Below, one piece after another: positions 24,929 to 34,046 of a DNA stretch of 64,000 bases. Under the pieces are notes generated by a model, which made no database searches, was not told where the DNA came from, and saw nothing but the letters and a program-made list of their open reading frames with translations. The stretch is from Micromonospora endolithica (lineage in GTDB: Bacteria > Actinomycetota > Actinomycetes > Mycobacteriales > Micromonosporaceae): positions 1 through 64,000 of the forward strand of contig NZ_RBAK01000004.1 of the NCBI RefSeq assembly GCF_003626595.1, in the 5' to 3' direction. Positions within the stretch are counted from its first letter, which is position 1. Each line of letters begins with the position of its first letter. Both the position numbers and the translations under genes were made by a program.

Positions 24929-26254
24929 TTAAGGCTGTGGTCCGGCGCCCGCCACCGAGCCGGCTCCGGCAGGCAGGGCGGGTGCGGGTTCGCCGCGCTC
25001 CTCCGGCGTCAGCAGCCGGCGCAGCAGCGGACCGGTCATCAGCGTGGTGACCAGCGCCATGATCACCATGGCGGTGAAGATCTGGCTGTTCAGGACGCCA
25101 AGGCTGAGGCCGACGTTGAGGATGACCAGCTCGGTCAGGCCACGTGCGTTGATCAGTACGCCGAGGACGCGCGCCTCCCGCCAGTCGGAACCGGTCAGCC
25201 GTGCCGCGCTGGACGCCGCCACGAACTTGCTGACCACCGCCACCACGATCACGGCGACCACCATGATGACGCCGTCGACGCCCAGTCCGCCGATGTTCAC
25301 CGACAGCCCGGTGAGGGTGAAGAACACCGGCAGCAGCAGCAGGCTGGTGTGCTCGATCTGGTCCGGCACCTCCGGGTGCTGCGCCTCGACGAGCAGCCGG
25401 GGAACGACCGCGCCGAACGCGAACGCGCCGAAGACCGCGTGCAGGCCGATGAACTCGGTGGTGAACGCGCTGAGCAGAAGCCCGGTGATGAGCACGGTGT
25501 GGGTGATACCGCCGGTGGCGGCCCAGCGGCGCTCGGGGGACAGCAGCCAGGCCAGCGCGGGGCGGACCGCGAAATACATGAGCAGGACGAACGCCGCGAT
25601 CTCGAGAGCCATCCCGCCGAGCCGCCACGGGCTGTCCGCGTTCACGACCACCACGACGACGGCCAGGGCGGTCCAGGCCAGCAGGTCCTCGACGGCGGCG
25701 CAGGCCAGGGCGAGCTGGCCGACGGGCCGGCGGTTCAGTCCGTGCTCGGTGATGATCCGGGCCAGCACCGGGAACGCGGTGATCGACATCGCGGCGCCCA
25801 GGAACAGGGCCGGGCCTAGCAGGCCAGGCAGACCCTCGCCGGTGTCGAGCAGGTGGTGAAACGCGACGGCGAGCCCGGCGCCGAGGGTGAACGGAAGAGC
25901 GACGGAGCTCAGCGAGATCACGGCGACCTTCCGGCCGACGCGGTGCCCGTACAGGTTCAGGTGATAGCCCACCCCGAACATGAACAGGACCAGCCCGATC
26001 TGGGCGAGTGCCTGGAGGATGGGCCGGATCTCCGGCGGGAACAGCACCTCGGTCGGGTTGCCCGGCAGCAGTCCGAGCAGGCTGGGCCCGAGGGCCACGC
26101 CGCCGACGATCTCACCCATCACGGCGGGCTGGCCGGCGCGGCGGGCGATCTGCCCGCACAGGTAGGCGGTGGGCAGCAGCACGGCGAGCGCCACCAGGAC
26201 GGACTGGATCGTGGACGGCCCGCCTCCGGCGGCCGCGGCGAGGGTGGTCTCCAT
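24929..26254 (-). CDS. CPA2-type cation/proton antiporter
   Basis: 441 residues, about 12-13 hydrophobic helices, with the CPA2 motifs MGEIVGGVALGPSLLG, AAMSITAFPVLARI and INARGLTELVIL. ATG 26254 has GGGAG ten bases upstream; a long in-frame N-terminal extension (to 26416) is basic and not membrane-like. Antiporters of this type occur in several polyketide clusters, often with ionophores, where they may restore ion balance. Here its role is inferred only from position, between the sugar dehydratase and the LAL regulator. Confidence 0.88.
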   Translation of the reverse strand: METTLAAAAGGGPSTIQSVLVALAVLLPTAYLCGQIARRAGQPAVMGEIVGGVALGPSLLGLLPGNPTEVLFPPEIRPILQALAQIGLVLFMFGVGYHLNLYGHRVGRKVAVISLSSVALPFTLGAGLAVAFHHLLDTGEGLPGLLGPALFLGAAMSITAFPVLARIITEHGLNRRPVGQLALACAAVEDLLAWTALAVVVVVVNADSPWRLGGMALEIAAFVLLMYFAVRPALAWLLSPERRWAATGGITHTVLITGLLLSAFTTEFIGLHAVFGAFAFGAVVPRLLVEAQHPEVPDQIEHTSLLLLPVFFTLTGLSVNIGGLGVDGVIMVVAVIVVAVVSKFVAASSAARLTGSDWREARVLGVLINARGLTELVILNVGLSLGVLNSQIFTAMVIMALVTTLMTGPLLRRLLTPEERGEPAPALPAGAGSVAGAGPQP

Positions 26255-26876
26255 GGCGAAGCGGCTCCCTACACGTGACGGTAAGGTAAAAAGCGGAAAG
26301 TTTACGCCGAGGTTCCGATACGTCCACCGGATCGGGCGGGTCGGTGAGAATTGACGGAGCCGCAGAACCGGCACGCCCTCGGGGGCGGCGGAATGCTTCA
26401 GGGTGGCAGCGCGCAAAGCGCAGCGGCAACCCCTACGCCGAGGCTCGCCCCGGTCGCTAATAGGGGTGCGTAGGGGGCGGCTTCCGGTGGGAAGTGCGTC
26501 CGGACCGTAAAGGGAGGCGGCCGGGGTTATCGGCCGGTGGGCCTTTTGTTACTCGCGGGTTTCGACCCTGGACTGCGCATTTGCATCAGCTGGGCCGCCT
26601 ACCTCTTCGTCAATCTCGTCGGCGGTGCTCTGGCCGGGCGGGGCGTTGCATGAGAGCGCTTACGGCCTGCATCAGGCAAGCGGCCTCCCGTGCAAGGGGT
26701 GTGGTAACAGGTGTGAATGTGTGATAGCTTCTTCGGGTCTTCGCGGAACGGGTCGGCTTATCGAGTTGCCGAATCCGCCAGTAGGAGGCGTGGGCGCTGG
26801 TCAGCCTGCTGGGACGAACGAATCTAATTGTGCACTGTTGGTGCTCATACATATGTATCTTCGTTGAACACGGGGG
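26255..26876. promoter_or_regulatory. 622-bp divergent control region between the antiporter and LAL regulator genes
   Basis: No credible gene on either strand. It holds a single CCCCTA (26430-26435) and two TAGGGG boxes on the plus strand (26461 and 26471), ten bp apart as in the other regulon promoters. No TANCGT follows 30 bp downstream, so the start point is unclear and the leader to the regulator ATG could approach 370 nt. On the minus strand TACCGT (26283-26278) lies 24 bp before the antiporter ATG. The stretch just before the regulator (26690-26876) is noticeably richer in A/T than the cluster. Confidence 0.6.
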
Positions 26877-29765
26877 ATGTGGTTCACGATGCTACTTGGC
26901 CGGGATGATGAGCTCGCGCAATTAATGACTCTGTTGCACAAGAGCAGCGCGGGCCATGGCCAGACCGTTGTCGTCAGGGGACCCCTCGCCAGCGGCAGAA
27001 CGGAACTGCTGCACGCGTTCGGGGAACGTGCCGTCGAGGCCGGCGCCGTGCTGCTGACCGCGACCGCAGCCCACGCCGAGCGGGCGCTGCCCGCCGGGCT
27101 CATCGGCCAGCTGGTCCGCAGCACCACGCTACCGGCGCACCTGGACGAACGCGTCGCCGACGTGATGGACCTCGACGTGGCCGCCGAGACCCCGCCCGAG
27201 GACACCCGCACGTTCCGCCGCGTCCTCGGCGAATCCGACGCCCGACGCATCCACGGACTCTGCGCGGTGCTCCTCGAGCTCGGCCGGGACCGGCCTCTGG
27301 TGATCAGCATCGACGACATCCAGTACGCCGACGAGGCATCCCTGCAGGTGCTGCTCTATCTGCGTCGGCGGATGCGGCGCGCCCGGGTGATGCTGGTGCT
27401 GTCCGAGTGGCAGCGCCCGCAGCTGGCCCGCCCGCCGCTGCGGGCCGAGCTGACCCGGCAGCCGCAGCGCCGCCTCGTCCTCGGCCTGCTCTCCGCTGCC
27501 ACCACAGCCGACGCGGTCGCCCGCGCCCTCGGCACCGAGCCGAAGCCGGCGTTCACCGCAGCCTGTCATCGGCTCACCGGCGGCAACCCGCTGCTCCTGC
27601 ATGCCCTGATCGCGGACAACGTGGAAGACGGCCGGGGCACCGAGGGAAGTGCCGCACCGGTCCTCGGCCCGGCGTTCCGCGAGGCCGTACTCGACTGCCT
27701 GCATCGCTGGGAGCCGGAATTCCTGCAGGTCGGCCGGGCGCTCGCGGTGCTCGGCGAGCGGGCCACCGCAGAGCTGGTCGCCCAGCTGCTGGGCCTGCGG
27801 CGGCACGTCGTGGTCGAGGTCCTGGACGCGCTGACCGCGGCCGGGGTGACCACCGGATGCCGCTACAACGCGCCGGTGACCGGCACCGTCGTGCTCGAGG
27901 CGGAACCCGCTGAGATGGTGTCCTACCTGCACGTCCGGGCGGCCGAGGTGCTGCACGGCCACGGTGTGAACGTGGTCGACGTGGCCCGCCACGTGATCGC
28001 CGCCGGCGAGGTGCCGGGCGACTGGGCGGTGCCGATCCTGCGGCAGGCCGCCGACCAGACCATCGGGCAGGACGCCGCGCTCGCCATGACCAGCCTGAAA
28101 CTGGCCGTGCGGACCTGCGACGACGACGGCGCCCGGGTGCCGTTTCACGCGGCGCTGGTGCGGGCCGCCTGGCAGGTCAACCCATCCGCCGCCACCCCAC
28201 ACCTCACCCTGCTGCACGACGCCCTGGACGCCGGCGAGCTCACCCACAGTGATGCCGCGCCGGTGATCCGGCACGCGCTGTGGCAGGGCGACCTGTCCGG
28301 CGCGATGAGCCGCCTCTCCGGCCTGCGCGCGCCGGCGTCGACGGCCGACCACCGGGCGGAGGCCGAGCTGCGGCTGTCGATCAGCTGGATCTTCGGACAC
28401 GGCCGCGCCAAGGCGTACGACGAGGTCCGCCGCCGGAAGGCCACCCCGGCCACCCCGGCCGCGCCGGGCCTGCTGGCGCTGGGGCGGCTCGGCGCGATGT
28501 GGACCGACGGCGCCACCAAGGAGGTCGTCACGGCCGCCGACCACGTCCTGGAGAGCCGGCTCGACACCGTGGTGCCCGAGGTCGCCGCCGCGGCGATCTT
28601 CGCGCTGATCTACGCGGACCGGCTGACCCGGGCCGGATACTGGTGCGACGTGCTGTTCGAGGAGGCGGTCCGGCGTGGCGCCACGACTTGGCAGGCGGTG
28701 CTGGGCGCGGTCCGGGCCGAGATCGCGCTGCGGCGTGGCGGGCTGAGCGTGGCCGCGGCGCACGGGCGTACCGCGCTGGCTCGACTCCCGGCGCAGGGCT
28801 GGGGCGTCCTGATCGGCTTTCCGCTCTCGGTGGTGATCCGGGCCGAGGCGGCGATGGGCCACCACGACGAGGCCGCCGCCCTGCTCGACCGCCCGGTGCC
28901 GCGGGCGATGTACGACTCGGTGTTCGGGGCCTGGTACCTGAACGCCGCGGGCCAACACAACCTCGCCATCGGGCGGGCCCTGGCCGGCCTGGACGACTTC
29001 GAGCGATGCGCGACCATCGTCCGGCGCTGCGGGGCCGACCTACCGCTGATGATGCCGTGGCGCAGCGACGTGGCCCGTGCGCAGCTGCGGCTCGGCGGTC
29101 GCAAACGGGCCCGGGACCTGCTGACCGAGCAGCTCGGTCGGCCGGGGGAGAAGGTGGGCCTACGCGCCCGGGGCGCGTCCCTGCGGCTGCTCGCCGCGAG
29201 CGTCGACCTCAAGGACCGGATGGGCATCCTGCGCGAGGCGATCCAGCTGCTGGAGCGCTGCGGCGACCGGCTGGAACTCGCCCAGGCACTCGCCGACATG
29301 GGCCAGGTCTACCGCGAGCTGGGTGAGCTCGGCCGGGCCCGGCTGGTGCTGCGCCGGGCCGGCCGGGCGGCCAAGGAACTGACCGCGGACGTCGGGATCG
29401 CGGACTTCGGCACCGAACTGCTCGACCAGGCCCGCATCGACCTCAACGACGAGCAGAACAGGGCACCCAGCGGTGGTGTCCCGGACGAACCGATGGGCGT
29501 CTCGGTGGCGGTCGACCCGCAGCCGGACGCCACCTCCGAGGACGAGAAGCTCACCGCACTGAGCGACGCCGAACGGCGGGTGGCGATGCTGGCGGCTGGC
29601 GGGCACACCAACCGGGAGATCAGCCGCAAGCTGTTCATCACGGTCAGCACCGTGGAGCAGCACCTGACCCGGGTGTATCGCAAACTGAACGTCACCCGCC
29701 GGACGGACCTGCCGGCCGACCTCTCCCGCCAGAGCCATTGCGTAGTCGGGTTCGTAGGGCGCTGA
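26877..29765 (+). CDS. LAL-family (LuxR) cluster regulator with a TTA leucine codon
   Basis: 962 residues: N-terminal AAA/STAND-like ATPase, long helical middle, C-terminal LuxR HTH (ALSDAERRVAMLAAGGHTNREIS, VSTVEQHLTRVYRKL). The Walker A loop reads GPLASGRT, with Arg for the usual Lys, so ATP binding may be altered; Walker B is LVISIDDIQ. Codon 16 is TTA (26922-26924), the rare codon that places genes under the bldA leucyl-tRNA in streptomycetes. The first ~20 codons also use CTA/CTT. Start ATG 26877 or 26889. Likely activator of the TAGGGG-type promoters in this cluster (inference). Confidence 0.92.
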   Translation: MWFTMLLGRDDELAQLMTLLHKSSAGHGQTVVVRGPLASGRTELLHAFGERAVEAGAVLLTATAAHAERALPAGLIGQLVRSTTLPAHLDERVADVMDLDVAAETPPEDTRTFRRVLGESDARRIHGLCAVLLELGRDRPLVISIDDIQYADEASLQVLLYLRRRMRRARVMLVLSEWQRPQLARPPLRAELTRQPQRRLVLGLLSAATTADAVARALGTEPKPAFTAACHRLTGGNPLLLHALIADNVEDGRGTEGSAAPVLGPAFREAVLDCLHRWEPEFLQVGRALAVLGERATAELVAQLLGLRRHVVVEVLDALTAAGVTTGCRYNAPVTGTVVLEAEPAEMVSYLHVRAAEVLHGHGVNVVDVARHVIAAGEVPGDWAVPILRQAADQTIGQDAALAMTSLKLAVRTCDDDGARVPFHAALVRAAWQVNPSAATPHLTLLHDALDAGELTHSDAAPVIRHALWQGDLSGAMSRLSGLRAPASTADHRAEAELRLSISWIFGHGRAKAYDEVRRRKATPATPAAPGLLALGRLGAMWTDGATKEVVTAADHVLESRLDTVVPEVAAAAIFALIYADRLTRAGYWCDVLFEEAVRRGATTWQAVLGAVRAEIALRRGGLSVAAAHGRTALARLPAQGWGVLIGFPLSVVIRAEAAMGHHDEAAALLDRPVPRAMYDSVFGAWYLNAAGQHNLAIGRALAGLDDFERCATIVRRCGADLPLMMPWRSDVARAQLRLGGRKRARDLLTEQLGRPGEKVGLRARGASLRLLAASVDLKDRMGILREAIQLLERCGDRLELAQALADMGQVYRELGELGRARLVLRRAGRAAKELTADVGIADFGTELLDQARIDLNDEQNRAPSGGVPDEPMGVSVAVDPQPDATSEDEKLTALSDAERRVAMLAAGGHTNREISRKLFITVSTVEQHLTRVYRKLNVTRRTDLPADLSRQSHCVVGFVGR

Positions 29766-29882
29766 GCTGGGGTTGAGCGGGCTGCGGTCCATGGATGACG
29801 TCGCGGCTCTTCAGTGATTATGGAGTTGCCGAGACAACATGATCCTGGGGAGGCCGCACCCGCTGCGCCGTGCCCGACCTAG

Positions 29883-31320
29883 TAGTGCCTTGTTAGGTTG
29901 GCGGGTCGGGGAATGGGCGGTTGCAGGTGTGGCATGCGCCGGCCATGACGACGAGCAGTCGTTGCAGGAGCCGCAGTGCGGCGTAGAGGGTCAGGCCGGC
30001 GCCGGGACTTTTGGGTCCAGGCGCAGCAGGGTGCTGAAGGCTTGCGCGAGCACGGTGAGGGTGACGTGGCGGTGCCAGCCGGTGAAGGAGCGGCCTTCGA
30101 AGTGGTCGATGCCCAGGCCGGTTCTGAGTTCGCGGTAGTCGTGCTCGACTCGCCAGCGGATCTTCGCGAGTCGGACCAGGGCCGTGAGGGAGGTGCGGGT
30201 GTTCACGGTGGACAACCAGTACTTGACCGGTTCGTCCGCGCCGGGTGGCCACTCGGCGATCAGCCAGCACTCGGGCAGGCTGCCGTCGGCACCGCGAGGG
30301 ATGTCCCGGTTCGCCGGGCGGATCCGCAGGCGTAGGAAGTGCGAACGCATCGCCGCGGTCGGGATCGCTCTACTGCGTCGGCTGCCTCGCCGCCAGGTGA
30401 CCTGCCGTGCCGTCTTCTGGCCGGCGGCCAGGACCAGGTCCTTGAAGGTGGCCGGCGGGTCGGGGTAGACGGGCCGGGGTGGGCGGCCCCGACCGCAGTA
30501 GGCCGGGGCCACCGGGACCGCGTCGCCGTGGTGGGCGGTGGCGTTCGGGTCGACCTGGACCACGTAGCGCAGGCCACGCTCGGCCAGGCCGAGCCGGAAC
30601 AGGGTGCAGTCGCCGTAGCCGGAGTCCGCGGTCACCGGCAGTTTCGGCAGCCCCCATTGGTCGATCATCTCGTCGAGCATGTCCAACGCCAGCCGCCACT
30701 TCTCCCGGTGCCGCACGTCGTCGGGCATCCGGGCGCGGTCGCGCCGCTGCCGCACGGCGGCAGCCCGCTCGGGGTCGCTGATCGTGGTGTCGTCCCACGA
30801 CCCCGGGCAGAACAGCCGCCAGTTGGCGGCGACCGACGCGACATCGGTGACCATCTGCACACTCACCCCGATCTGACAGTTGCCGGTCTTACCGACGGTG
30901 CCGCAGTACTGCCGGGCAACGCACGGTGAGGCGGTGCCGTCCTTCGGGAACCCCGAGTCGTCGATCACGTACGCCGTCGGGTCGATCGCCTCGACCGCCC
31001 ACCGGGCCACGTTCGCCCGCACCACCTGGTAGTCCCAGGTCGAGGACGTGATGAACTGCTGCAACTGCTGATGATCGACCCCGAGGCGTCCAGCCATCGG
31101 CTGCATCGACTTGCGAGCCCCATCGGTCAGCAGGCCACGCACGTACAACTCGCCCTTGACCCGCTGATCCGAACGCCGGACCGCACCATCCAACATCTGC
31201 GCCGTGAACCCGACCAGGCGCGGCGCAAGCTCAGCCAGTTCGTCAGCCCTCACACCACGATATTCAGACACCCACTCTTAGGACGCCCCAACGACACGCC
31301 GCGAACCTAACAAAGCACTA
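29883..31320 (-). mobile_element. IS701-family insertion sequence
   Basis: 1,438 bp with imperfect terminal inverted repeats: TAGTGCCTTGTTAGGTTGGC starting at 29883 and, from 31320 on the other strand, TAGTGCTTTGTTAGGTTCGC. Flanks are CTAG (29879-29882) and TTAG (31321-31324), fitting the YTAR 4-bp target preference of IS701 elements but differing at one base. It contains one full-length transposase gene. It separates the LAL regulator from ccr and ends 47 bp before the ccr promoter box. Joining the flanks restores CCTAGGGGGCG, a TAGGGG-type box. Confidence 0.9.
29991..31271 (-). CDS. IS701-family DDE transposase
   Basis: 426 residues, full length, no frameshift. YVIDDSGFPKDG gives the first catalytic Asp, LPVTADSGYGD the second, and IRWRVEHDYRELRTGLGIDHFEGR the Glu-containing helix. 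Domain of the DDE_5 superfamily. ATG 31271 lies 50 bp inside the right inverted repeat. It appears intact and so potentially mobile. Confidence 0.93.
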   Translation of the reverse strand: MSEYRGVRADELAELAPRLVGFTAQMLDGAVRRSDQRVKGELYVRGLLTDGARKSMQPMAGRLGVDHQQLQQFITSSTWDYQVVRANVARWAVEAIDPTAYVIDDSGFPKDGTASPCVARQYCGTVGKTGNCQIGVSVQMVTDVASVAANWRLFCPGSWDDTTISDPERAAAVRQRRDRARMPDDVRHREKWRLALDMLDEMIDQWGLPKLPVTADSGYGDCTLFRLGLAERGLRYVVQVDPNATAHHGDAVPVAPAYCGRGRPPRPVYPDPPATFKDLVLAAGQKTARQVTWRRGSRRSRAIPTAAMRSHFLRLRIRPANRDIPRGADGSLPECWLIAEWPPGADEPVKYWLSTVNTRTSLTALVRLAKIRWRVEHDYRELRTGLGIDHFEGRSFTGWHRHVTLTVLAQAFSTLLRLDPKVPAPA

Positions 31321-31361
31321 TTAGGGGGCGCTCTCGAACCCGTTCTCCGACCCCGCAAACA

Positions 31362-31402
31362 GGCAGTAGGGGTTGGGTAGCGGAGCGGGCTGCTCCTAAC
31401 GT
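31362..31402 (+). promoter_or_regulatory. Regulon-type promoter of the ccr operon (TAGGGG, 30 bp, TAACGT)
   Basis: GGCAGTAGGGGTT (31362-31374), identical to the thioesterase element. TAGGGG begins at 31367 and TAACGT at 31397, exactly 30 bp apart. The ccr GTG start is 46 bp after the -10. The IS701 right end (31320) lies 42 bp upstream, so the core promoter survived the insertion. Confidence 0.7.
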
Positions 31403-31447
31403 CCCCCTCGGCGTCACCATCCACTCCGCTACCCGGGGAGCCAACAC

Positions 31448-32794
31448 GTGCATGAGGTCTCCAGCGCGATTCTGAGCGGGAACGCGACCACCGAGGACTA
31501 CGCCGGTCTACGTCTGCCGGACAGCTACCGGGCGATCACCGTCCACCGCGACGAGGTGGACATGTTCGACGGCATGGACAGTGCCGACAAGGACCCGCGC
31601 AAGTCCCTCCATCTCGACGACGTGCCGGTGCCCGAGCTCGGTCCCGGTGAGGCACTAGTGGCCGTGATGGCCAGCGCCATCAACTACAACACCGTGTGGT
31701 CGTCGATCTTCGAACCGATGCACACGTTCTCCTTCCTGGAGCGGTACGGGCGGCGGTCGCCCCTCGCCCGGCGGCACGACCTGCCCTACCACGTCCTCGG
31801 ATCGGACCTGGCTGGCGTGGTGCTGCGTACCGGGCCCGGCGTCACGCTGTGGCGCCCGGGCGACGAGGTGGTCGCGCACTGCCTGTCGGTGGAGCTGGAG
31901 TCCGCGGACGGCCACGGCGACACGATGCTCGACCCGGAGCAGCGGATCTGGGGCTTCGAGACCAACTTCGGCGGGCTGGCCGAGCTGGCCCTGGTCAAGG
32001 CGAATCAGCTGATGCCGAAGGCACCGCACCTCACCTGGGAGGAGGCGGCCGCGCCCGGCCTGGTCAACTCGACCGCGTACCGGCAGCTGGTGTCCCGCAA
32101 CGGGGCCGCCATGAAGCAGGGCGACAACGTGCTGATCTGGGGTGCGTCCGGCGGCCTGGGCTCGTTCGCCACCCAGCTCGCGCTGGCCGGCGGGGCCACG
32201 CCGATCTGCGTGGTGTCCAGCCCGGCGAAGGTCGAGCTGTGCCGCGCGATGGGCGCCGAGGCGGTGATCGACCGGCAGGCCGACGACTACAAGTTCTGGT
32301 CCGACGAGCGCACCCAGAACCCGCGCGAGTGGAAGCGGATGGGCCGGCGGATCCGGGAGCTGACCGGCGGCGAGGACCCGGACATCGTGTTCGAGCATCC
32401 GGGCCGGGAGACGTTCGGCGCCTCGGTGTTCCTGGCCCGCAAGGGCGGCACGGTGGTCACCTGCGCGTCCACCTCCGGGCCGGTACACGAGTTCGACAAC
32501 CGCTACCTGTGGATGTCGCTCAAGCGGATCATCGGGACGCACTTCGCGAACTACCGCGAGGCGTGGGAGGCCAACCGGCTGATCGTCCGCGGCAAGATCC
32601 ACCCGACCGTGTCGCGCACCTATCCGCTGTCCGAGACCGGGCAGGCTGCCTGGGAGGTGCGGCGCAATCTGCACCAGGGCAAGGTCGGGGTGCTCGGGCT
32701 GGCGCCGCGGGAAGGGCTCGGCGTCCGCGACCACGAGCTGCGCGAGAAGCACAGCGCGGCGATCGGCCGGTTCCGGGTGCCGGCCGGCGGCTAG
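31448..32794 (+). CDS. ccr: Crotonyl-CoA carboxylase/reductase
   Basis: 448 residues, medium-chain dehydrogenase/reductase fold. INYNTVWSS, the GFETNFGG block that shapes the CO2 pocket, and the NADPH loop WGASGGLGSFA are typical of Ccr. It makes ethylmalonyl-CoA from crotonyl-CoA, CO2 and NADPH as a PKS extender. GTG 31448 is supported by GGGGAG eight bases upstream. First gene of an operon with the second glycosyltransferase, rfbA and rfbB (gaps of 9, 22 and 1 bp). Crotonyl-CoA supply fits the hydroxyacyl-CoA dehydrogenase at 41600. An ethyl side chain in the product is therefore expected, from a module outside the window. Confidence 0.96.
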   Translation: MHEVSSAILSGNATTEDYAGLRLPDSYRAITVHRDEVDMFDGMDSADKDPRKSLHLDDVPVPELGPGEALVAVMASAINYNTVWSSIFEPMHTFSFLERYGRRSPLARRHDLPYHVLGSDLAGVVLRTGPGVTLWRPGDEVVAHCLSVELESADGHGDTMLDPEQRIWGFETNFGGLAELALVKANQLMPKAPHLTWEEAAAPGLVNSTAYRQLVSRNGAAMKQGDNVLIWGASGGLGSFATQLALAGGATPICVVSSPAKVELCRAMGAEAVIDRQADDYKFWSDERTQNPREWKRMGRRIRELTGGEDPDIVFEHPGRETFGASVFLARKGGTVVTCASTSGPVHEFDNRYLWMSLKRIIGTHFANYREAWEANRLIVRGKIHPTVSRTYPLSETGQAAWEVRRNLHQGKVGVLGLAPREGLGVRDHELREKHSAAIGRFRVPAGG

Positions 32795-32803
32795 GCGGCA
32801 GCC

Positions 32804-34024
32804 ATGCGGGTGATGTTCACGGTGTCCTCCTGGGCCACCCACTACGCCTCGATGGTGCCGCTCGGCTGGGCGTTGCAGAGCCTCGGGCACGAGGTGCGGG
32901 TGCTGTGCCCGCCCACACAGGCCGGGCCGGTGGCGGCGGCCGGGCTGCTGCCCGTGCCGGTGCTCGACGGCATGGACATCGTCACCGCAAACCGGCTCCA
33001 GTACTACCAGGAGGCGGTCGACGGGCACTGGCCCAACCCGTGGCTGCCGCTGCACCCGATCAACGGGCAGCGGATGGCGAGCCTCGCGGACTTCGACGTG
33101 GCGGCGTACCGCCGCGACGTGGAACCGGAGTTCGTCACCCGCGAGGCCCGCTCGTACGACGCGGCGGTGGACATTGCCCGGCGCTGGCGACCGGACGTCG
33201 TCGTGCACGACCCGACCAGCCTCGAGGGCCTGCTGGCCGCGAAGGTGACCGGGGTGCCCGCGGTGCTGTCGCTGTGGGGTCCGGTGGGCACCCACGAGCC
33301 GGAGCACATGCGCATCGTCCCGCCCGATCGAAGTGACTCCTTCCCCCGGTACGGGCTGGGCGAATTCACCCTGGACCAGATCGACCACGTGCTTGACCCG
33401 TGCCCGGCGGCCGTGGCGCCACCGGTCACCGCCGAGCGGATCCCGGTGCGGTATGTGCCCTACAACGGCTCCGGCGAGGTTCCGGCCTGGCTGTTTGATC
33501 CGCCGGAGCGGCGCCGGGTGTGCGTGGTGTGGTCGACCGCGCTGTCGCTGATGTCCGGCCCGGACACGTTCCGCCTGCCCGAGCTGGTGCACGCGCTGGC
33601 CGGGCTGGACGCCGAGATCGTGGTGGCCGCGATCGGCGCGGACCTGGCCGCGCTCGGCACGCCGCCGCCCGGCGTACGTCTGGTGGATCGCCTGCCGCTG
33701 CGGCTTCTGCTGCCGACCTGCGCGGCGTCGGTGCACCCGGGCGGCAGCGGGAACACGATGACCTCGATGTGGGCCGGCGTGCCGCAGCTCGCCGTCACCT
33801 TCATCTCGGAGACCACGGCCGCCGCCCGGCGGCTGGCCGCCTCGGGCGCGGGCCGCCACCTGCCGGCCCCCGCCGCCGCACCGGAGATCGTCCGGGCCGA
33901 GGTGGCTGCCCTGCTCGACGACCCGGTGCACCGCGAGCGTGCCGGGCATCTGCGGGACGAGATCACGCTGCGGCCGACCACCGCCGACGTCGTGGACGTC
34001 CTGGACAAGCTCGCGCAGACATGA
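32804..34024 (+). CDS. Second GT1 macrolide-type glycosyltransferase
   Basis: 406 residues, GT-B fold. N-terminus MRVMFTVSSWATHYASMVPLGWAL; C-terminal donor site SVHPGGSGNTMTSMWAGVPQLAV. The usual HGG of the donor loop reads HPGG here. Lies between ccr and rfbA in one operon. The other GT is at 13576-14787; the two are only distantly alike, suggesting different acceptors or donors, for example one O- and one N-transfer (inference). Confidence 0.93.
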   Translation: MRVMFTVSSWATHYASMVPLGWALQSLGHEVRVLCPPTQAGPVAAAGLLPVPVLDGMDIVTANRLQYYQEAVDGHWPNPWLPLHPINGQRMASLADFDVAAYRRDVEPEFVTREARSYDAAVDIARRWRPDVVVHDPTSLEGLLAAKVTGVPAVLSLWGPVGTHEPEHMRIVPPDRSDSFPRYGLGEFTLDQIDHVLDPCPAAVAPPVTAERIPVRYVPYNGSGEVPAWLFDPPERRRVCVVWSTALSLMSGPDTFRLPELVHALAGLDAEIVVAAIGADLAALGTPPPGVRLVDRLPLRLLLPTCAASVHPGGSGNTMTSMWAGVPQLAVTFISETTAAARRLAASGAGRHLPAPAAAPEIVRAEVAALLDDPVHRERAGHLRDEITLRPTTADVVDVLDKLAQT

Positions 34025-34046
34025 TCATCAACCTGAGGAGTCCTCG

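Noticed and set aside
26494..26724. Small plus-strand gene upstream of the LAL regulator
   Set aside because: Arg-rich translation without ribosome-binding site or family features; treated as leader sequence.
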